Shown one piece after another: positions 1 through 9,117 of a stretch of 64,000 nt of DNA. The stretch comes from Hyphomicrobiales bacterium (GTDB lineage Bacteria > Pseudomonadota > Alphaproteobacteria > Rhizobiales > Xanthobacteraceae). Under the pieces are notes generated by a model. That model did not search any database and had not been told where the DNA came from. It saw only the letters and a list, made by a program, of their open reading frames with translations. Each line of letters opens with the position of its first letter. The first letter of the stretch is position 1. Both the position numbers and the translations under genes were made by a program. Location of the stretch: assembly GCA_017305665.1 (NCBI GenBank), contig JAFKKH010000013.1:1-64000 (forward strand), written 5' to 3'.

Positions 1-149
1 GGACCGGCAAGGTGGTGTCCGCCCACGCCGGCAAGCGACACGGCATGATCAAGCGGACCAAGAAGCAGATTCGTCAGCTTCGCGGGACCCGCATCCTGTT
101 CAAGACCGACGGCGACAACATCAAGAAGTATTTCTTGCCGAACGCCTGA
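1..149 (+). CDS. rpmI: 50S ribosomal protein L35, 3' part only
   Basis: This is the C-terminal 48 codons of ribosomal protein L35, a small basic protein of the large ribosomal subunit. The reading frame starts at base 3 and ends at the TGA at 147-149. The visible part is rich in Lys and Arg and contains the [20 protein letters not shown] segment typical of L35. The 5' end lies outside the window. It is followed after 67 bases by rplT in the same direction, the usual rpmI-rplT order, with pheS-pheT downstream. Identification rests on the conserved tail and this context. Confidence 0.93.
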
Positions 150-216
150 TCGCCGACCGTTGCAACCCTGCCGCGTCCGCGCGGCGAATATCCCAGTCAT
201 TTGAAGGAGATCAGTC

Positions 217-576
217 ATGGCACGCGTCAAACGCGGTGTGACGGCTCACGCCAAGCACAAGAAAGTCTACAAGATCACCAAGGGTTTTTCCGGCCGCCGG
301 AAGAACACCATTCGCGCCGCCAAGGCCGCCGCCGACAAGGCCGGCCAGTACGCCTTCCGCGACCGCAAGCGCAAGAAGCGCACCTTCCGCGCGCTCTGGA
401 TCCAGCGCCTCAACGCCGCCGTGCGGCCGTTCGGCATGACCTACAGCGTCTTCATCAACGGCCTGTCGAAGTCCGGCATCACCGTCGACCGCAAGGTGCT
501 GTCGGATCTCGCCATCAACGAGCCCGCCACGTTCCAGGCGATCGCCGAGAAGGCCAAGGCCGCGCTCGCGGCTTGA
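217..576 (+). CDS. rplT: 50S ribosomal protein L20
   Basis: L20 binds 23S rRNA and is needed early in assembly of the large subunit. The product is 119 residues, the usual length, starting [16 protein letters not shown] and followed by a long basic helix ([15 protein letters not shown]). The ATG at 217 is preceded by a strong Shine-Dalgarno sequence, GAAGGAGA at 203-210. It sits between rpmI and pheS, the classical translation cluster. L20 represses its own operon in some bacteria, but the rpmI leader is outside the window so this cannot be judged here. Confidence 0.98.
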   Translation: MARVKRGVTAHAKHKKVYKITKGFSGRRKNTIRAAKAAADKAGQYAFRDRKRKKRTFRALWIQRLNAAVRPFGMTYSVFINGLSKSGITVDRKVLSDLAINEPATFQAIAEKAKAALAA

Positions 577-585
577 TGCTTATTA

Positions 586-745
586 CCCTCCCCTGGAGGG
601 GGAGGGTCGACACCGCACGGCGACGCATCGCGTCGTCGTGAGGCGTCGGGGTGGGGTGTCCTGCCAACCTGCATGCGCCCCCTTTAGTTTCACCCCCACC
701 CGATCTGCTTCGCAGATCGACCTCCCCCCTCCAGGGGGAGGTGGG
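586..745. repeat. Composite GC-rich palindromic intergenic repeat (family A, copy 1)
   Basis: Two GC-rich hairpins bracket the rplT-pheS gap. The first is CCCTCCCC at 586-593 pairing with GGGGAGGG at 599-606, and the second is CCTCCCCC...GGGGGAGG at 721-741. They are mirror images around a middle part containing GTCGA...TCGAC arms. The same architecture recurs at 14911-15020 and 20318-20445. The element fills the whole gap and could also act as a terminator or mRNA-stabilising structure. Confidence 0.75.
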
Positions 746-762
746 AGACCGGGGCGGCGCCA

Positions 763-1845
763 ATGTCCAATCTCGACTCTCTTCAATCCCAAATCCTCGC
801 TGACATCGCAGCCGCGACCGACGAGGCCGCGCTGGAAGCGGTGCGCGTCGCTTCGCTCGGCAAGAAGGGCTCGGTCTCCGCGCTGCTCGCAACGCTCGGC
901 AAGATGTCGCCCGACGAGCGCAAGACCGAAGGCGCCAGGATCAATCTCGCCAAGGACGCGGTAACGCAAGCGCTGACCGCGCGCCGCGACGTGCTGAAGA
1001 ACGCCGCCCTCGATGCGCGCCTCGCTTCCGAGACCATCGACGTCACGCTGCCGTTGCGCGAATCGCCGGCGGATGCCGGCCGCATCCATCCGCTGAGCCA
1101 GGTGTGGGACGAGGTCACCACGATCTTCGCCGACATGGGTTTTGCAGTCGCCGAAGGTCCCGACATCGAGACCGACGACTACAACTTCACACGGCTGAAT
1201 TTCCCGGAAGGCCATCCGGCGCGCGAGATGCACGACACCTTCTATTTCAATCCGAAAGAGGACGGCTCGCGCCTGCTGTTGAGGACGCACACCTCACCGG
1301 TGCAGGTCCGCACCATGCTGAGCCAGAAGCCGCCGATCCGCGTGATCTGCCCGGGCCGCACCTATCGCAGCGACTCGGACCAGACCCACACGCCGATGTT
1401 CCATCAGGTCGAGGGGCTCGTGATCGACAAGTCGTCGCACCTCGGCCACCTCAAGTGGATCCTGCACGAATTCTGCAAGGCGTTCTTCGAGGTCGACAAC
1501 GTCAATATGCGCTTCCGTCCGTCGTTCTTTCCGTTCACGGAGCCGTCGCTGGAAGTCGACATCCAGTGCCGCCGCGACAGAGGCGAGATCCGCTTCGGCG
1601 AAGGCGAGGACTGGCTGGAGATTCTCGGCTGCGGCATGGTGCATCCGAACGTGCTGAAGCTGTGCGACCTCGACCCCGAGGTCTATCAAGGCTTCGCCTG
1701 GGGCATGGGCATCGACCGCATCGCGATGCTGAAATACGGCATGAGCGACCTGCGGCAGTTGTTCGAGGGCGACGTGCGCTGGCTCAACCACTACGGCTTC
1801 CGGCCGCTCGAGATGCCGACGCTCGCGGGAGGACTGAGTTCGTGA
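763..1845 (+). CDS. pheS: Phenylalanine--tRNA ligase alpha subunit
   Basis: PheS is the catalytic subunit of the alpha2-beta2 phenylalanyl-tRNA synthetase, which charges tRNA-Phe in the cytoplasm. The product is 360 residues, normal for the family. It has an N-terminal coiled-coil arm (about residues 1-90). The class II core follows, with motif 2 around [20 protein letters not shown] and motif 3 in [17 protein letters not shown] near the C-terminus. The ATG at 763 lies directly after a palindromic repeat. The TGA stop overlaps the GTG start of pheT by 4 bp (GTGA), so the two subunits are probably translationally coupled. Confidence 0.97.
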   Translation: MSNLDSLQSQILADIAAATDEAALEAVRVASLGKKGSVSALLATLGKMSPDERKTEGARINLAKDAVTQALTARRDVLKNAALDARLASETIDVTLPLRESPADAGRIHPLSQVWDEVTTIFADMGFAVAEGPDIETDDYNFTRLNFPEGHPAREMHDTFYFNPKEDGSRLLLRTHTSPVQVRTMLSQKPPIRVICPGRTYRSDSDQTHTPMFHQVEGLVIDKSSHLGHLKWILHEFCKAFFEVDNVNMRFRPSFFPFTEPSLEVDIQCRRDRGEIRFGEGEDWLEILGCGMVHPNVLKLCDLDPEVYQGFAWGMGIDRIAMLKYGMSDLRQLFEGDVRWLNHYGFRPLEMPTLAGGLSS

Positions 1846-4280
1846 AGTTCACTCTCTCCTGGCTGAAAGAGCATCTCGACACCGACGAGCCGCTGGACAA
1901 GCTCGCCGACAAGCTCACCATGATCGGGCTCGAGGTCGAGCACATCGAGGACAAGGCGAAGGCGCTCGCGCCCTACACCATCGCGCGCGTCGTCTCCGCC
2001 GTGCAGCACCCGAACGCGGATCGCCTGCGGCTCTGCATGGTCGATACCGGCGAGACCAACGACAAGGGCGAGCCCGCGCACATCCAGGTGGTGTGCGGCG
2101 CGCCGAACGCACGCACCGGCCTCGTCAGCGTGTTCGCACCGCCCGGCACCTATATTCCGGGGAAGGGTATCACGCTCGGCATCGGCAACATCCGCGGCGT
2201 CGAGAGCCGCGGCATGTTGTGTTCGGCGGCCGAACTGCAGATCTCCGACGATCATGACGGCATCATCGAACTTCCCGACGATGCGCCGATCGGCAAGGGC
2301 TACGCCGAATGGGCCGAACTCGGCGATCCCGTGATCGAGATCAACCTGACGCCGAACCGGCAGGACTGCACCGGCGTGCACGGCATCGCGCGCGACCTTA
2401 GCGCGGCCGACATGGGCAAGTTCAAGGATCCGACCATCAAGCCGATCAAGGGCGAATTCCCCTGCCCGGTGAAGGTGACGGTGGAAGATGCCGCGCTGTG
2501 TCCGGGCTTCGCGCTGCGCCTCGTGCGTGGGGTGACAAACGGCCCGTCGCCGGAGTGGCTGCAGAAGCGTCTGACCTCGATCGGCCTGCGCCCGATCAAC
2601 GCGCTGGTCGACATCACCAACTTCATGACCTACGACCGCGCGCGCCCCTTGCATGTGTTCGACGCCAAGAAGGTGCACGGCCATCTCACGGTGCGCCGCG
2701 CGAAGGACGGTGAGACGCTGCTGGCGCTCGACGGCCGCACCTATACGCTCGATCCGAATGTCTGCGTCATCGCCGACGACAAGGGCGTCGAATCGCTCGC
2801 CGGCATCATGGGCGGCGAGGAATCCGGCTGCGACGAAAACACCACCGATGTGCTGATCGAATCGGCGCTGTGGAACGAGATCAACATCGCGCAGTCCGGC
2901 CGCAAGCTCGGCATCAATTCCGACGCGCGCTATCGCTTCGAGCGCGGCGTCGATCCGGCCTTCATGGTGCCCGGACTGGAGATGGCGACCAGGCTGGTGA
3001 TGGACTTGTGCGGTGGCACGCCATCGGAGAATCTCGTGGTCGGCCAGGCGCTGCCCGACGACCGCGTGATCGATTTCCCGCTGACGGAAACCAGGCGGCT
3101 CGCGGCCATCGACGTGCCGCTCGTCGAGGCGCGCCGCATCCTCGGCCATCTCGGCTTCATGGTGGCCGGCAACGGCCCTGTGGTGAAGGTCGCGATTCCC
3201 TCGTGGCGCACCGACGTCGCGGGCAAGGCCGATATCGTCGAGGAGCTGGTGCGCATCGTCGGCGTCGACAAGGTGCCGATGACGCCGTTCGATCGCGGCG
3301 ACGCACCGCGCAAGCCGGTGCTGACGCCGATCCAGTCCCGCACGCGACGCGCGCGGCGCGCACTGGCCGCCCGTGGCATGGTCGAAGCCGTGACGTGGTC
3401 GTTCATCGCCAAGCCGCAGGCCGAACTGTTCGGCGGCGGGCAAAAGGAACTGGCGCTCGCCAACCCGATTGCGTCCGATCTCTCCGACATGCGGCCGAGC
3501 CTGCTGCCGGGCCTGGTCGCCAACGCGCAGGCCAACGCCGATCGCGGCTTTGCCGATGTCGCGCTGTTCGAGGTCGGGCAGATTTTCCGCGGCGATCGCC
3601 CGCAGGATCAGGTCACCGCGGCGTCCGGCGTCCGCCATGGCATCGCGTCATCCAAGGGCCTCGGGCGCCACTGGTCCGGCTCTGCGGCCGCCGATGCGCT
3701 CGACGTCAAGGCCGACGCCTTTGCGGTGCTGGCCGCCGCTGGCGCGCCGGTGCAGGCGCTGCAGATCGCTGCCAGCGGTGAGTCGAAGAACTTTCCGGCG
3801 TGGCTGCATCCGGGACGTTCGGGCGCGATCCAGATCGGACCACAGAACGTGCTCGGCTATTTCGGCGAGTTGCATCCGCGCGCGCTCGAGGCGCTGAAAG
3901 CCGACGGCCCGCTGCTGGCGTTCGAGGTGATCCTCGACAAAATCCCGGAGGGCAAGCAGAAGGCGACCCGCGCCAAGCCGGCGCTGGACCTGTCGGCCTT
4001 CCAGCCGGTGTCGCGCGACTTCGCCTTCATCGTCGGTCGCGGCGTCAAGGCCGCCGACATCGTGCGCGCGGCACAGAGCGCTGACAAGAAGCTGATCTCC
4101 GGCGTCACCGTGTTCGACCTCTACGAAGGCAAGGGCATCGATCCGGACAAGAAGTCGGTCGCGATCGCCGTCACGCTGCAGCCCCGTGAGAAAACCCTGA
4201 CCGATCAGGAGATCGACGCGGCGGCGGCGAAGATCGTCGCCGAGGTCACCAAGAAAACCGGCGGCGTATTGCGGGGCTAA
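1842..4280 (+). CDS. pheT: Phenylalanine--tRNA ligase beta subunit
   Basis: PheT is the tRNA-binding and editing subunit of phenylalanyl-tRNA synthetase. The product is 812 residues. An OB-fold tRNA-binding domain follows the N-terminal [11 protein letters not shown]. Next come B3/B4 editing and B5 regions ([46 protein letters not shown]), a synthetase-like core, and the C-terminal FDX-ACB anticodon-binding domain ([15 protein letters not shown]). The start chosen is GTG at 1842, because it matches the family N-terminus and overlaps the pheS stop by 4 bp. The frame is open farther upstream, but that part lies inside pheS and is not coding. Confidence 0.97.
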   Translation: MKFTLSWLKEHLDTDEPLDKLADKLTMIGLEVEHIEDKAKALAPYTIARVVSAVQHPNADRLRLCMVDTGETNDKGEPAHIQVVCGAPNARTGLVSVFAPPGTYIPGKGITLGIGNIRGVESRGMLCSAAELQISDDHDGIIELPDDAPIGKGYAEWAELGDPVIEINLTPNRQDCTGVHGIARDLSAADMGKFKDPTIKPIKGEFPCPVKVTVEDAALCPGFALRLVRGVTNGPSPEWLQKRLTSIGLRPINALVDITNFMTYDRARPLHVFDAKKVHGHLTVRRAKDGETLLALDGRTYTLDPNVCVIADDKGVESLAGIMGGEESGCDENTTDVLIESALWNEINIAQSGRKLGINSDARYRFERGVDPAFMVPGLEMATRLVMDLCGGTPSENLVVGQALPDDRVIDFPLTETRRLAAIDVPLVEARRILGHLGFMVAGNGPVVKVAIPSWRTDVAGKADIVEELVRIVGVDKVPMTPFDRGDAPRKPVLTPIQSRTRRARRALAARGMVEAVTWSFIAKPQAELFGGGQKELALANPIASDLSDMRPSLLPGLVANAQANADRGFADVALFEVGQIFRGDRPQDQVTAASGVRHGIASSKGLGRHWSGSAAADALDVKADAFAVLAAAGAPVQALQIAASGESKNFPAWLHPGRSGAIQIGPQNVLGYFGELHPRALEALKADGPLLAFEVILDKIPEGKQKATRAKPALDLSAFQPVSRDFAFIVGRGVKAADIVRAAQSADKKLISGVTVFDLYEGKGIDPDKKSVAIAVTLQPREKTLTDQEIDAAAAKIVAEVTKKTGGVLRG

Positions 4281-4290
4281 CGTCCACATC

Positions 4291-4372
4291 CCGTCATTGC
4301 GAGGAGCGCTAGCGACGAAGCCATCCAGTTCCACCGTTATTCTGGATTGCTTTGCTTCGCTCGCAATGACGG
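4291..4372. repeat. Palindromic CGTCATTGCGA intergenic repeat (family B)
   Basis: The segment begins CCGTCATTGCGA (4291-4302) and ends with its reverse complement TCGCAATGACGG (4361-4372). In between are degenerate GAAGC and ATCCAG / CTGGAT arms. Such elements are common between genes in this bacterial group. It separates pheT from the next gene, and its right end may supply the GGTGGAG ribosome-binding site at 4371-4377. Confidence 0.75.
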
Positions 4373-4383
4373 TGGAGTGAGCT

Positions 4384-5157
4384 TTGTTGCAACTCGCTGA
4401 CTTCATCCCCGCCGATCTCAGCCTTACCGTCGTTCTCGCGATCGTGGCGACCGCCTTCGCGGCCGGGCTCGGCCGCGGCTTCTCCGGTTTCGGCTCGGCG
4501 CTGATCTTCATGCCGCTGGCGAGCGCCATGATCGGGGCGAAGGCTGCGTCACCGCTGATGCTGATTATCGAGATGATCGCGGCTGCCGGCCTCGTGCCTA
4601 GCGCGGTGCGCATCGCCAACACGCGCGAGGTAGCGGTCATGATGGTCGGCTCGCTGATCGGCATTCCACTCGGCGCCTGGTTCCTGCTGCAGGCCGACCC
4701 GCTCACGGTGCGGTGGCTGATCGTCGCGCTGATCGTGCCGCTGCTCGGATTGATGATGGCGGGCTGGCGCTATCCGTATCCGCCGACGGCGCCGCTGACC
4801 GCAATCGTCGGCGCCGTCGCCGGATTTTTCGGCGGCGTCGCCCAGGTGAGCGGGCCACCGGTCGTGATGTATTGGCTGCGCGATGCGGCGACGCCGGCCG
4901 TGATCCGCGCCAGCGTCATTCTCTACTTCGCCGTCTCCGACTTCATCATTCTCGTCAGCTATCTGTTCGGCGGCCTGTTCACGCTGAAGATCGTCGGTCT
5001 CGCGGTGATCACGGGTCCGGTGTTCGGAATAGGGTTGTGGATCGGCGCCCACATGTTCGGTATCGCCAGTGAAACCAGCTTCCGCCGCATCTGCTACACG
5101 ATGATCGCGGCATCGGCGCTCATCAGTCTCCCCCTGTTCGACGGCTGGCTGCGCTAA
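4384..5157 (+). CDS. TauE/SafE-family membrane permease
   Basis: This is a predicted inner-membrane protein of 257 residues with about eight hydrophobic segments. It has the Gly-rich first helix typical of TauE/SafE (YfcA/DUF81) proteins (GLGRGFSGFGSALIFMPLAS) and a second conserved GAVAGFFGGVAQVSGPPVVMY motif starting the second half. Members export or import sulfonates, sulfite or related organic anions, but the substrate cannot be read from the sequence. The start is TTG at 4384, preceded by GGTGGAG. No ATG gives the full first helix. Family assignment is firm, the substrate is unknown. Confidence 0.88.
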   Translation: MLQLADFIPADLSLTVVLAIVATAFAAGLGRGFSGFGSALIFMPLASAMIGAKAASPLMLIIEMIAAAGLVPSAVRIANTREVAVMMVGSLIGIPLGAWFLLQADPLTVRWLIVALIVPLLGLMMAGWRYPYPPTAPLTAIVGAVAGFFGGVAQVSGPPVVMYWLRDAATPAVIRASVILYFAVSDFIILVSYLFGGLFTLKIVGLAVITGPVFGIGLWIGAHMFGIASETSFRRICYTMIAASALISLPLFDGWLR

Positions 5158-5232
5158 TCCATTTCCCTGTTGCAGACGATTGCGTTCGGGACTTAGCTCA
5201 TGGCCGAACAATCATCGCGCAGGGAGGTTCAT

Positions 5233-6183
5233 ATGTTGAAACGTCGTGATTTCCTCAAGCTCACCGCGGCGGGCGGACTGATCTCGCTCACAGGAACATC
5301 GGCGTTCGCAGAATCCTCCGCGAAGCCGCGCACACGCATCGTGTTCCTCGGCACCAAGGGCGGCCCGCGCATCGGGCTCGGCCGCTCCAACCCCGCCAAC
5401 CTAATCATGGTGAACAACACGCCGATCGTGCTCGATTGCGGCGAAGGCGTCAGCCATCAGCTCGTCGCGGCGAAGGTGCCGCTGCAATCGATCAAATACA
5501 TCCTGCTCAGCCACCTGCATTCCGACCACGATCTCGAATACGGCAACCTCGCCTACAACGCCTGGGCCACGGGGCTAAAGACGCCGATCCATTCGTTCGG
5601 CCCCAAAGGCACCGAGGCGATGACGAAAGCCTATTGGGAGGTGAACAAGTTCGACATCGAGACCCGCATCACGGACGAAGGCCGTCCCGACCTGCGCAAG
5701 CTGCTGATCGCGAAGGACATCGACGCCGACGGCGTGGTGCTGAAGACCGACGACGTCACCATCACGGCGTTCCGCACGCCGCACCCACCGATCACCGACA
5801 ACTTCGCCTACAAGTTCGAGACCGCGGATGGAACGATCGTGTTCTCCAGCGATACCGAATACAATCCGAAGCTTGGTGAATTCGCCAAGGGCTGCGACGT
5901 GCTGGTGCATGAAGCGCTCTACGTGCCCGGCATCGACGGCATCATGAAGAAGGTGACGAACGGCGCGTCGCTGCGGAAGCATCTGCTCGCGGCCCACACC
6001 ACTACCGAGGATATCGGCCGCATCGCCGCCATCGCCAAGCCGAAGCTCCTCGTGCTCAGTCATCTCGTGCCCGGCGACAACGACTCCATCACCGACGACC
6101 AATGGCTCGAAGGCGTGAGGAAACACTTCGACGGCAAGGCCATCGTGGCAAAGGATCTGATGGAGGTCGCGCTGCCGGTGTAG
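5233..6183 (+). CDS. Tat-exported metallo-beta-lactamase-fold hydrolase (RNase Z-like subgroup)
   Basis: The product is 316 residues with a twin-arginine signal (LKRRDFLKLTAAGG, residues 2-15), a hydrophobic stretch and an AFA-type cleavage site near residue 26. The metal-binding SHLHSDHD (His94, His96, Asp98, His99) and later SSDTEYNP and LSHLVPGD motifs mark the metallo-beta-lactamase fold. The overall layout resembles RNase Z/arylsulfatase-type members. ATG 5233 is chosen because AGGGAGG lies at 5221-5227 and the Tat motif starts three residues in. An upstream in-frame ATG at 5200 has no such support. The enzyme should act in the periplasm. Its substrate is not evident. Confidence 0.85.
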   Translation: MLKRRDFLKLTAAGGLISLTGTSAFAESSAKPRTRIVFLGTKGGPRIGLGRSNPANLIMVNNTPIVLDCGEGVSHQLVAAKVPLQSIKYILLSHLHSDHDLEYGNLAYNAWATGLKTPIHSFGPKGTEAMTKAYWEVNKFDIETRITDEGRPDLRKLLIAKDIDADGVVLKTDDVTITAFRTPHPPITDNFAYKFETADGTIVFSSDTEYNPKLGEFAKGCDVLVHEALYVPGIDGIMKKVTNGASLRKHLLAAHTTTEDIGRIAAIAKPKLLVLSHLVPGDNDSITDDQWLEGVRKHFDGKAIVAKDLMEVALPV

Positions 6184-6191
6184 TTGCCACT

Positions 6192-6219
6192 TGTCGTCCC
6201 CACTTTCGCGGGGACGACA
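6192..6219. terminator. Bidirectional stem-loop between convergent genes
   Basis: A perfect 10-bp inverted repeat, TGTCGTCCCC (6192-6201) and GGGGACGACA (6210-6219), with an 8-base loop lies between the stop of the hydrolase gene and that of the convergent amine oxidase gene. It has no long T-run. Its position suggests termination for both genes, though sequences like this are also dispersed repeats in this group. Confidence 0.6.
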
Positions 6220-6220
6220 G

Positions 6221-7615
6221 CTATCTTGGATTCGAGTACCGCTTCCTGCGGTGCGACTTCTTGCGCGGCGCGGCGGGCGCGGCTTCCCTGAGCGGACCGA
6301 TCCTGCGCAGCACGGCGTCGGCGGCGCGCTCGCCGCTCTCCCACGCGCCGTCGACCGTGCCCCACAGCGTCTCGTGCGTGGCCTCGCCCGCGAAGACCAT
6401 CGCGCCGAGCGGCTCCATCAGCACCCTGCGCGACGGCTGCCCGCCGGGCTCCGCCGCCGACATGGCGCCGAGCACATGGGGCGCGGCGTTCCAGCGCGTC
6501 GCCGCCGACCGCTTCACCGCCGCCGCGACATCGCTGCCGAACAGCCCCGCCAGCCATTCGCTGGCAAACGCGACCATCGCGCCTTCGCCCTGCGCCGAGA
6601 GCGCGCGGCCAAAGTCGCCAGCGACATCCACGGTGCAGAGCGACGACCCGTTGGCATTCGCGAGCAGCAGCGCGGTCTTTCCATCGCGGCTTTGCTCGAT
6701 CATGGCTTCGTTGGGGCCGAGCCCGAGCGGATTGTTGGGCAGCCACAGCGCAATGCGATCGTAGCTGCCGAGCGACAGTCTTGCCGCGGCATCGAGCTGC
6801 CGCTTCGGCAGATCGGGCGAAAAGCGGATGTTGCCGGAAGCAAGCACGTTGCTCGAGACCGTGACGATGATGGCGCGCGCATTGATACGTCCAGCGGGTG
6901 TCTCGACGCCGATGCCGCGGCCGGCCCAGGTCACGTGGCTTGCCGGCGTTGCAAGACTGACCGGCAGGGTCTGGCCAAGCGCCATCAGCAACGCACCGAG
7001 CCCCTGCTTGCAGCCGACCGCCGCGATGCGATCCGGCGAACGCGCCTGATCGATCGCCGACAGATCCTTCAGATCCTTTCCGGTCTCGCTTGCGCCAAGC
7101 ACGAAGTCGATGGTGCCGGCCCAGACGTCGAGATCGCCGGGCAAGGCCGCCGCGCACGACACGTCATTCCGCCCACGCGCGGCCTCGTCGATGGCGCGCT
7201 TGGCGCGCACCAGCGTGGCGAGAAACTGCTCGGTCTCGCCGGCGCGCGCGTTGCGCCGTCCGATCCGGATTTTCTGACCGGGAGGCACGTTGTAGAGGGT
7301 GAGTCCTGCGTTGCGCGCGAGTTTCACCATCGGATTGGTGTCGGGATTGTAGAGCCGGCGCGCGCCGCGATCGAACGGCACCTCGAACGTCTTGCTGTCG
7401 GTGAGGCAGCGGCCGCCGATCCGGTCCGACGCCTCCAGCACGATCACCTTGCGATTGGCCGCCGAAATCCGCCGCGCAGCCGCGATGCCCGCGGCGCCCG
7501 CACCGATCACGACCACGTCGGCCTCGCGCGGCAATGGCGCGGCGCGCGCGGTGCCGATCCCCACCGCTGCGAACGCTGCGGACGCCGACAGGAAATCGCG
7601 GCGCGTCATTCTCAT
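6221..7615 (-). CDS. Tat-exported flavin-containing amine oxidase (FAD-dependent)
   Basis: This is a 464-residue FAD-dependent oxidoreductase. It starts with a twin-arginine signal (TRRDFLSASAAFAAVG). The dinucleotide-binding motif VVVIGAGAAGIAAARR follows, with the RIGGRC flavin-contact motif downstream. Near the C-terminus, MVFAGEATHETLWGTVDGAWESG is the flavin amine oxidase signature. Family members oxidise amines or amino acids, releasing H2O2. The substrate here is unknown. It should act in the periplasm. ATG 7615 is chosen because GGAAA precedes it at a suitable distance. A second ATG is at 7609. The gene converges on the exported hydrolase gene. The C-terminus is basic (PRKKSHRRKRYS). 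Confidence 0.88.
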   Translation of the reverse strand: MRMTRRDFLSASAAFAAVGIGTARAAPLPREADVVVIGAGAAGIAAARRISAANRKVIVLEASDRIGGRCLTDSKTFEVPFDRGARRLYNPDTNPMVKLARNAGLTLYNVPPGQKIRIGRRNARAGETEQFLATLVRAKRAIDEAARGRNDVSCAAALPGDLDVWAGTIDFVLGASETGKDLKDLSAIDQARSPDRIAAVGCKQGLGALLMALGQTLPVSLATPASHVTWAGRGIGVETPAGRINARAIIVTVSSNVLASGNIRFSPDLPKRQLDAAARLSLGSYDRIALWLPNNPLGLGPNEAMIEQSRDGKTALLLANANGSSLCTVDVAGDFGRALSAQGEGAMVAFASEWLAGLFGSDVAAAVKRSAATRWNAAPHVLGAMSAAEPGGQPSRRVLMEPLGAMVFAGEATHETLWGTVDGAWESGERAADAVLRRIGPLREAAPAAPRKKSHRRKRYSNPR

Positions 7616-7964
7616 GGCATGGTTTCCGAAGCTTTGAAAAATGCGGGAACGTTACGTGTGGTGGGTTCAAAAATTCTCTTCGCCCTTGCTGCAGGTCCGA
7701 CAAGAGAATTTTTGAACCTAAACCACACGAGAATCATGGATTTCCGGTGTCCTTTCGAATCCGAAGTTCGAAAAACAGCGCGGCAAGATCATCGAACTTC
7801 GGATTCGGGACACCATGAATGTGGCGCATCAAAGCACATGCGGCAACCACCATGGTGAATCAATCGTAATTGCAGCATCATCGGCATGAACTAAATTGCA
7901 ATGGCTTTCGAGCATGATAAGACCTGAGAAAAGCGGTCAGAACGAACCGCGGGGAGTGGCTGCC
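7616..7964. other. 349-base divergent intergenic region carrying two large palindromes
   Basis: This gap separates the divergently read amine oxidase and papain-like peptidase genes, so it must hold both promoters. Most of it is taken by two long inverted repeats (7656-7728 and 7746-7814), described separately. From 7820 to 7964 it is AT-richer with no clear open frame. A weak GGGGAGTGG ribosome-binding site lies at 7951-7959. No protein or RNA gene was recognised. Confidence 0.7.
7656..7814 (-). repeat. Modular palindromic element (family D, copy 1)
   Basis: There are two stem-loops in tandem. The first pairs GGTTCAAAAATTCTCTT (7664-7680) with its exact complement at 7702-7718, extended by GTGTGGT (7656-7662) and ACCACAC (7722-7728). 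The second pairs 7746-7771 with 7792-7814 around GAATCCGAAGTTCGA. Read on the minus strand the order is CGAACTTCGGATT, a 30-odd base spacer, GTGTGGTTTAGGTTCAAAA. The same order and spacing occur on the plus strand at 30251-30373. Confidence 0.75.
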
Positions 7965-8921
7965 ATGGGCCTCGTGCTCGATACGGTCGGAAAATGGATT
8001 GCGGGGTATCTCCAGAAAGAGGTGCCGGGTTACGAGCCGTTCACGCCGAGCGATCCCGAACATCTGCGCGGCATCATCCAGGAAGGCGACGTTCTCCTGG
8101 TCGAGGGCAACAGCCGCATCTCCGGCATCATCAAGTATCTGACACAATCGACCTGGTCACACGCCGCGCTCTATGTCGGCCCGATCGCCGGCGCGACCGA
8201 GCCCGATGGCGAGCCGCATGTGCTGATCGAAGCCAATATCGGCGAAGGCGTCACCTCCGCGCCGCTGTCGAAATATTTTCCGTATCACACGCGGCTGTGC
8301 CGCCCGGTCGGCCTTTCCCATGAAGACCGCGTCACCGTATGCCGCTATGCCATCAACCGGATCGGCTTCGGCTACGACACCAAGAACATCGTCGATCTGA
8401 TGCGCTACCTGATTCCGCTGCCGGTGCCGCAGCGCTGGCGGCGGCGCATGATCGCGTTCGGCTCGGGCGATCCGACCAAGATCATCTGCTCGGCGCTGAT
8501 CGCGCAGGCGTTCGAGGCGGTGCGTTATCCGATCCTGCCGAAGATCACCCGCGCGCCCAGCCGCAAGGCGCGGCGCGAGATCCTGCACATCCGCGATTCC
8601 TCGCTCTACATGCCGCGCGATTTCGACATCTCGCCCTATTTCGAGATCGTCAAGCCGACCATCGTGCAGGGCTTCGACTACCTCTCGCTCCACTGGGCCG
8701 ACAAGCAGAAGCCGCTCGCGGAGGTAGCGGGCACGTTCGATCCGTTTCAAGTCGCCGTCGACGCGCCGTCGCTTGTTCCTGAAACGCCTGACCCGGAGAC
8801 GGAGATTTCTGAAGAAGTGATCCTGATCGAACGCGTCAGCATCACCGAGCACTATGTCCGCTTCGAACAGGTGCCGCGCGATGCGATCGATGACGAGAAC
8901 GAGCTGGAGCGCGTGGCATAG
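7965..8921 (+). CDS. YiiX/YebB-like permuted papain-fold cysteine peptidase
   Basis: This is a 318-residue protein of the permuted NlpC/P60 (YiiX, former DUF830) group. GDVLLVEGNSRISGIIKYLTQSTWSHAALYVG opens the domain with a probable catalytic His at residue 66. IEANIGEGV contains an acidic partner at 89. KIICSALIAQAFEAV carries the probable nucleophile Cys175. The circular permutation (His before Cys) is characteristic. The C-terminal ~70 residues are acidic and Pro-rich. ATG 7965 is chosen because GGGGAGTGG lies just upstream. Longer frames reach 7896 without a ribosome-binding site. No signal peptide is apparent. Such proteins are predicted amidases or acyltransferases on lipids or peptides. 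The substrate is unknown. Confidence 0.78.
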   Translation: MGLVLDTVGKWIAGYLQKEVPGYEPFTPSDPEHLRGIIQEGDVLLVEGNSRISGIIKYLTQSTWSHAALYVGPIAGATEPDGEPHVLIEANIGEGVTSAPLSKYFPYHTRLCRPVGLSHEDRVTVCRYAINRIGFGYDTKNIVDLMRYLIPLPVPQRWRRRMIAFGSGDPTKIICSALIAQAFEAVRYPILPKITRAPSRKARREILHIRDSSLYMPRDFDISPYFEIVKPTIVQGFDYLSLHWADKQKPLAEVAGTFDPFQVAVDAPSLVPETPDPETEISEEVILIERVSITEHYVRFEQVPRDAIDDENELERVA

Positions 8922-8930
8922 AGCATCCAT

Positions 8931-9077
8931 CGTCATTCCCCGCGCAAACGCTTCGCGTTTGTCGCTGAGGGCGCGCTGAAAGCGCGAGCCCGGAATCCAT
9001 AACCCCCCGTCTATCGATACTGCTAATACAGGGGTTATGGATTCCCGACAGCCGCTGATGCGGCTTCGGGAATGACG
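8931..9077. repeat. CGTCATTCC...GGAATGACG palindromic repeat (family C, copy 1)
   Basis: The outer arms are CGTCATTCCC at 8931-8940 and GGGAATGACG at 9068-9077. An inner pair, GGAATCCATAACCCC and GGGGTTATGGATTCC, brackets the centre. A related copy in the same orientation lies at 10599-10714, on the other side of the SnoaL/IclR gene pair. It fills most of the gap between the peptidase gene and the convergent SnoaL-like gene. Confidence 0.75.
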
Positions 9078-9117
9078 GCAAGATTACTCGACGTCCGCAA
9101 ACTGCGATCAATTCTCC

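Noticed and set aside
1104-1841. A long open frame continuing upstream of pheT to 1104
   Set aside because: It runs inside pheS in another frame with no family match. The GTG at 1842 gives the normal pheT N-terminus and a 4-bp overlap.
1791-3638. A 615-codon open frame on the minus strand opposite pheT
   Set aside because: High-GC antisense frame over a certain gene. Composition is Arg/His/Asp-rich without motifs.
6191-7858. A 555-codon plus-strand frame opposite the amine oxidase gene
   Set aside because: Mirror of the real gene's codons. No domain is recognisable and it lacks a ribosome-binding site.
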